This document shows, piece after piece, positions 60,621-64,000 of a stretch of 64,000 nt of DNA. The stretch covers positions 723,391 to 787,390 of the forward strand of contig VXBM01000200.1 of the NCBI GenBank assembly GCA_013400155.1, read 5' to 3'. The stretch's first letter is position 1. Each line of letters opens with the position of its first letter. Made by a program: the position numbers and the translations under genes. Source of the stretch: Helopsaltes ochotensis. Taxonomy: Eukaryota; Chordata; Aves; Passeriformes; Locustellidae. Under the pieces are notes generated by a model. The model was given only the letters and a program-made list of their open reading frames with translations, did not search any database and was not told the DNA's origin.

Positions 60621-63600
60621 CCCAGAATTATGCTTTCTGTTCAGAGCCTGGGTGAAACAGCTCTGTAAGCATTTGCATGATTTCCTGCAGGAACGGCTGT
60701 TCTGGACAAACTTTTGAAAGCTGTGGGATGGAGCTGAGCTTGTAGATTAAGACATCTAAATGTAAATTTTTATGTATAAATGTGTGTATGTGAGCTATGT
60801 GTCTGAACCAATGTCAGAGTCACTGTAGGTGATGGAAATCTGAAGTGACTGAAGCCAGTACCAGATGGGATGCTCCTATGTCTGCAAGGGATCGGTAGGA
60901 TTTACAGGAGAATTGTGCAGTTCTGGCCTGAGCTGGCAGCAGGAGGTGAGCAGAGGTATCCCATGGACATCCATGCTTTCCTGGATAATCTTTATTTGCA
61001 GTGCCACTCAAACTCACCTGGTTGAAGTGGGCAGGCTGTCCTTGGGAAGCATGGGATCAGAGGCCTGGCTCTGAGTATCATCTTTGTTGTGTGGCAAAGG
61101 TTGTGACTGGCAGGTAAAGGTTTATTGAAGAGTTCCATGTAAGATTCAGGTTATCACTGTATTTGCCATTTGAGCACCTCAGCTTTATAATTTCCTTACA
61201 AGAGAAAGATTTTGTTGGGTGTTTTTTTTCCCCCATTAAATTCTCCATTCATTTATAAATAATTTGGCAAAACCGAAAAAAAAAAAAAAGTCAGTGATTC
61301 ACCCAAGCCAATCCAGAATCATAAGATTGAATCCCAAAACTGAGCAGGTTGTATGTTTTCTGTTCTTCAAATTTTGCCTTCTTTGACTCTGTTTTGTGGT
61401 CCTGAGAGCTCATCCAGTCATCTCTATCGCTGGTAGACTTTGTGTGCTCTAACATATCCTTACACAACAAAATTTCTCTTGAGTCCTCTTCCAAGCCAAT
61501 GTCAACTCAACATAACTGTTCTTACAACTTTGGGGGTTCTATTAAGCTGTAGAGTTACAGACTTTTTATGAACTCTCCCAGGTCTGTCCATGTGTATGTG
61601 TCTATATATGACCTCCATGAGAGGTTGTACATCCTAATTTAAAGCTTGCCTTCACAAAGAACAAACTGCTTGGAGGACAGAAAAGCCTTGCCTTTTCCCT
61701 CTATTGCAAATGGTGGAAATTACTTCCACTTTTTTACCAAACCCACAGGTCAAGAGCAAAAGACAACAAGGGGTCCTGACACCTCTAGGGTTTAAGGTCT
61801 TACCCATTGAAAGAGAAAAGAGATAGACAGGCAGAGAGAGTTTTTTCCTCAGGAACAGCTGCAATATTCACATGCTCACTTTCATGTGGGAAAGGTATTT
61901 TCTGGTTCCTCATATCCATTCATCATTACTATATACTATTGCCAACCCCAGGAGAAACATGAGTTTTGAAAAAGCAAAGAAAACAGATTTGCCCATCTTG
62001 GATTTTACTTTATTCTTGAGGTATCCGGATGGAAACAACATTTGATGTACTTAAAGCTACAAATTCGATTTCATCTTCAGGTTCAGCATTTTGACACATG
62101 GAATTTACCTTGTAACAAGAGCCTCAGAGCAATGAATTTTGAGGTCACAGGTAAAAAACCAATCTACAGGTACCCGTATCGAGCTGTACTTCACATTTTC
62201 TGAAAGAAGTCAAAATGGAGAAGGCTTTCCTCATTTTTAGCGTTGTAACAAATTTTCACTAAGTGAATTCTTTTCAACAGAGAAAAAAAGACAAACCCAG
62301 AAGACCTGCTGTGGGTCTTTGCAAGCTGCTCTGTGCCAGTCAAGCCTCACACAACCAGAAAGTGTATTGGCTGAACAGATACTAGCAAATCATTTTTAAT
62401 GCCTCATTTCAGGTCTTTGGAGATTAATTTTACCATAAATTTGGAAGCCTGATTTAATTGCGCTAATTATATTTTCTCTTGGGAATTGATGGATTACTAC
62501 CTAGCATATTTTCACTGTGCGTAATGAATCACACTGAGGCTTTCTCTTATTTATACCTGCTGAAAGTCAAGGGAAAGAGTTACAATAGGTATTAAGGAAA
62601 CATGCAAGAAATTACCCTAAACCATTTGCTACATGTTCATGCTCCTCTCATGAATCTGTTCTGATGGTGATGATTCCGTTCTTCTGGAAATAATTGCAGA
62701 AACTCAGTTTTAATTCTCTGTCTGTGGGGAATTGACTGAAAACAGAGCACGTTTCAGACATGCAAGACATCTACAATTCCTCCTCACATCACTCTATTAA
62801 CATCCATCCACCCATTCACATGTATTCATTTTTGAACGCAATGCTGTGTGTGCGGAAGTAATTATAGCCACCACACTTCCCGCTACTTGTGATTCCATCA
62901 GATGTAATCATGCACATGTTTGGCACCTGATTTCACTGCTGCTGGAATTTGCCACTGAATGGAATAAGGGATTCGGTGACATCCTGTCATAGAATAAAGT
63001 TCATCTGTCATGTTCAAGTGCCAATCACCAGGATATTTGTCTTTTGTACAACTTTGGAAAATCATGTTTTCTCCTGGTCTCTGCATGACCTTTCCTGCTC
63101 AGTGTTCATTTAATGCCATGAAGTTTATGATCAGTATTTATCATTTATGTGGAAAGGAAAACAGTCCATGCCTAAAATTGAAGTATCCATTAAAAGCACA
63201 GTGTGATTTCTGTCCTCTTAATTCCTCCTGTGCAATCAAAAAAACCCCCAAAAGTCTTTTTTTCTTTAGGTTCACCCAAGGTCCAATTCTGCACTCCCAT
63301 CTTCATATCCTTTCTTATAGTTTTATTCTGAATTCTTTCCCTTTCTCTCTGGCTTTTGCAGACAGAGCAATAGCTAAGCTATGAACAAGTACATCTCGAG
63401 TTCAGCCTTGATGCTGAACTGCTATATGGCCTCTCTCTGAGCCCACCACGTCCTTCCCCTCTGCAAAAAAGTGATGACCCTTGCCCACAACTGTGGTGAA
63501 GGGGCTCCTTTCTGGATGTTTGTGTGCCCTCTCCACACTGGGGGAACAGCAGTATTGAGGAAAAGTAGGCACTGCACTGCTTAGGCAGTTGGACATTGTG

Positions 63601-64000
63601 TAATCTCCCAAAAATTCAAGCAGGAGTTGAGCTGCCGAGGGGTTTCTTCTGCCAGTCGGGAGCATGGGGTAGGATGTTGCAAAGTACTGAGTCCAGCATG
63701 CTCAGCTGAGAGTTGAGCAGGGGGGGACCAAGATCTCATTATTTTCCTGACCTGATGAACACCGTATTTTGAAAGCAGTGCATGCTCTAATTTGACTGTA
63801 TGGTTATTCCTTTTTAGAATTGCATTTTCTCAAATGGGGTATCACTAAAGGTGGACCTTTCTTTCAGGTATGGCAATCATTTCCCCTTAATTAATTTCGA
63901 TAGTTTGTTCATCTTCGTGGAACAGATCTTCACGAAGAGAAAGAAGGGCACATTTCCTTCAGGAGCGAGTTATGAACACATTAAATTGAAAAGCTGCAAT
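60621..64000. other. Non-coding, nothing recognised
   Basis: Mixed to A+T-rich. An A-run of 14 bases lies at 61276-61289. The most open stretch is a 124-codon plus frame at 63010-63384 and an 87-codon minus frame at 63402-63665. Neither translation is recognisable and no reliable splice signals flank them. Confidence 0.5.

Noticed and set aside
63010..63384. 124-codon plus-strand open frame near the right end
   Set aside because: No recognisable domain, no initiation or splice context, and it runs through a T-rich composition that yields chance frames.

Overview
This 64 kb window is vertebrate nuclear DNA and almost certainly comes from a bird. The main evidence is interspersed repeats: CR1 LINE pieces (including the ATTCTGTG-type 3' tail), an endogenous-retrovirus solo LTR of a type common in bird genomes, and older L3/CR1-like copies shared with turtles and crocodilians. 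No Alu, L1, B1/B2 or other mammalian young repeats are visible. The background is A+T-rich with few CpGs and is heavily broken by stops in all frames. These are features of intron or intergenic sequence, not of a microbial or viral genome.

No protein-coding gene can be supported. The longest open frames are about 100-136 codons. None shows a recognisable domain, and many lie inside repeats or read across low-complexity sequence. No tRNA, rRNA, CRISPR array, operon or bacterial-type element was seen. The left end (about 1-160) is CpG-dense and looks like the flank of a CpG-island promoter outside the window. The simplest reading is that most of the window is a long intron or a gene-distal region beside that promoter.

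Layout: 1-160 CpG-island flank; 160-8095 plain non-coding DNA with a possible short palindromic repeat near 1.4 kb; 8095-8530 old L3/CR1 LINE (+); 10020-10515 isolated CpG-rich block with an open frame running into a splice-donor-like site; 14205-14353 CR1 3' end (+); 16100-16935 CR1 reverse-transcriptase region (-); about 16.95-18.0 kb purine-biased; 23066-23365 old L3/CR1 3' region (-); 24593-24656 CR1 end (-); 30.3-32.0 kb pyrimidine-biased; several microsatellites and A/T runs at 33-45 kb; 45961-46010 splice-flanked candidate mini-exon; 47200-48255 long degenerate L3/CR1 LINE (-); 57540-58105 solo LTR (-); 60345-60620 CR1 (+). The remainder is unremarkable.

I did not find an undescribed biological system. 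The items most worth checking are the isolated CpG-rich block at 10.0-10.5 kb (possible alternative promoter and first exon), the candidate mini-exon at 46.0 kb, and the strand-biased blocks at 17 and 31 kb. All repeat family names rest on remembered consensus similarity, not on a search.
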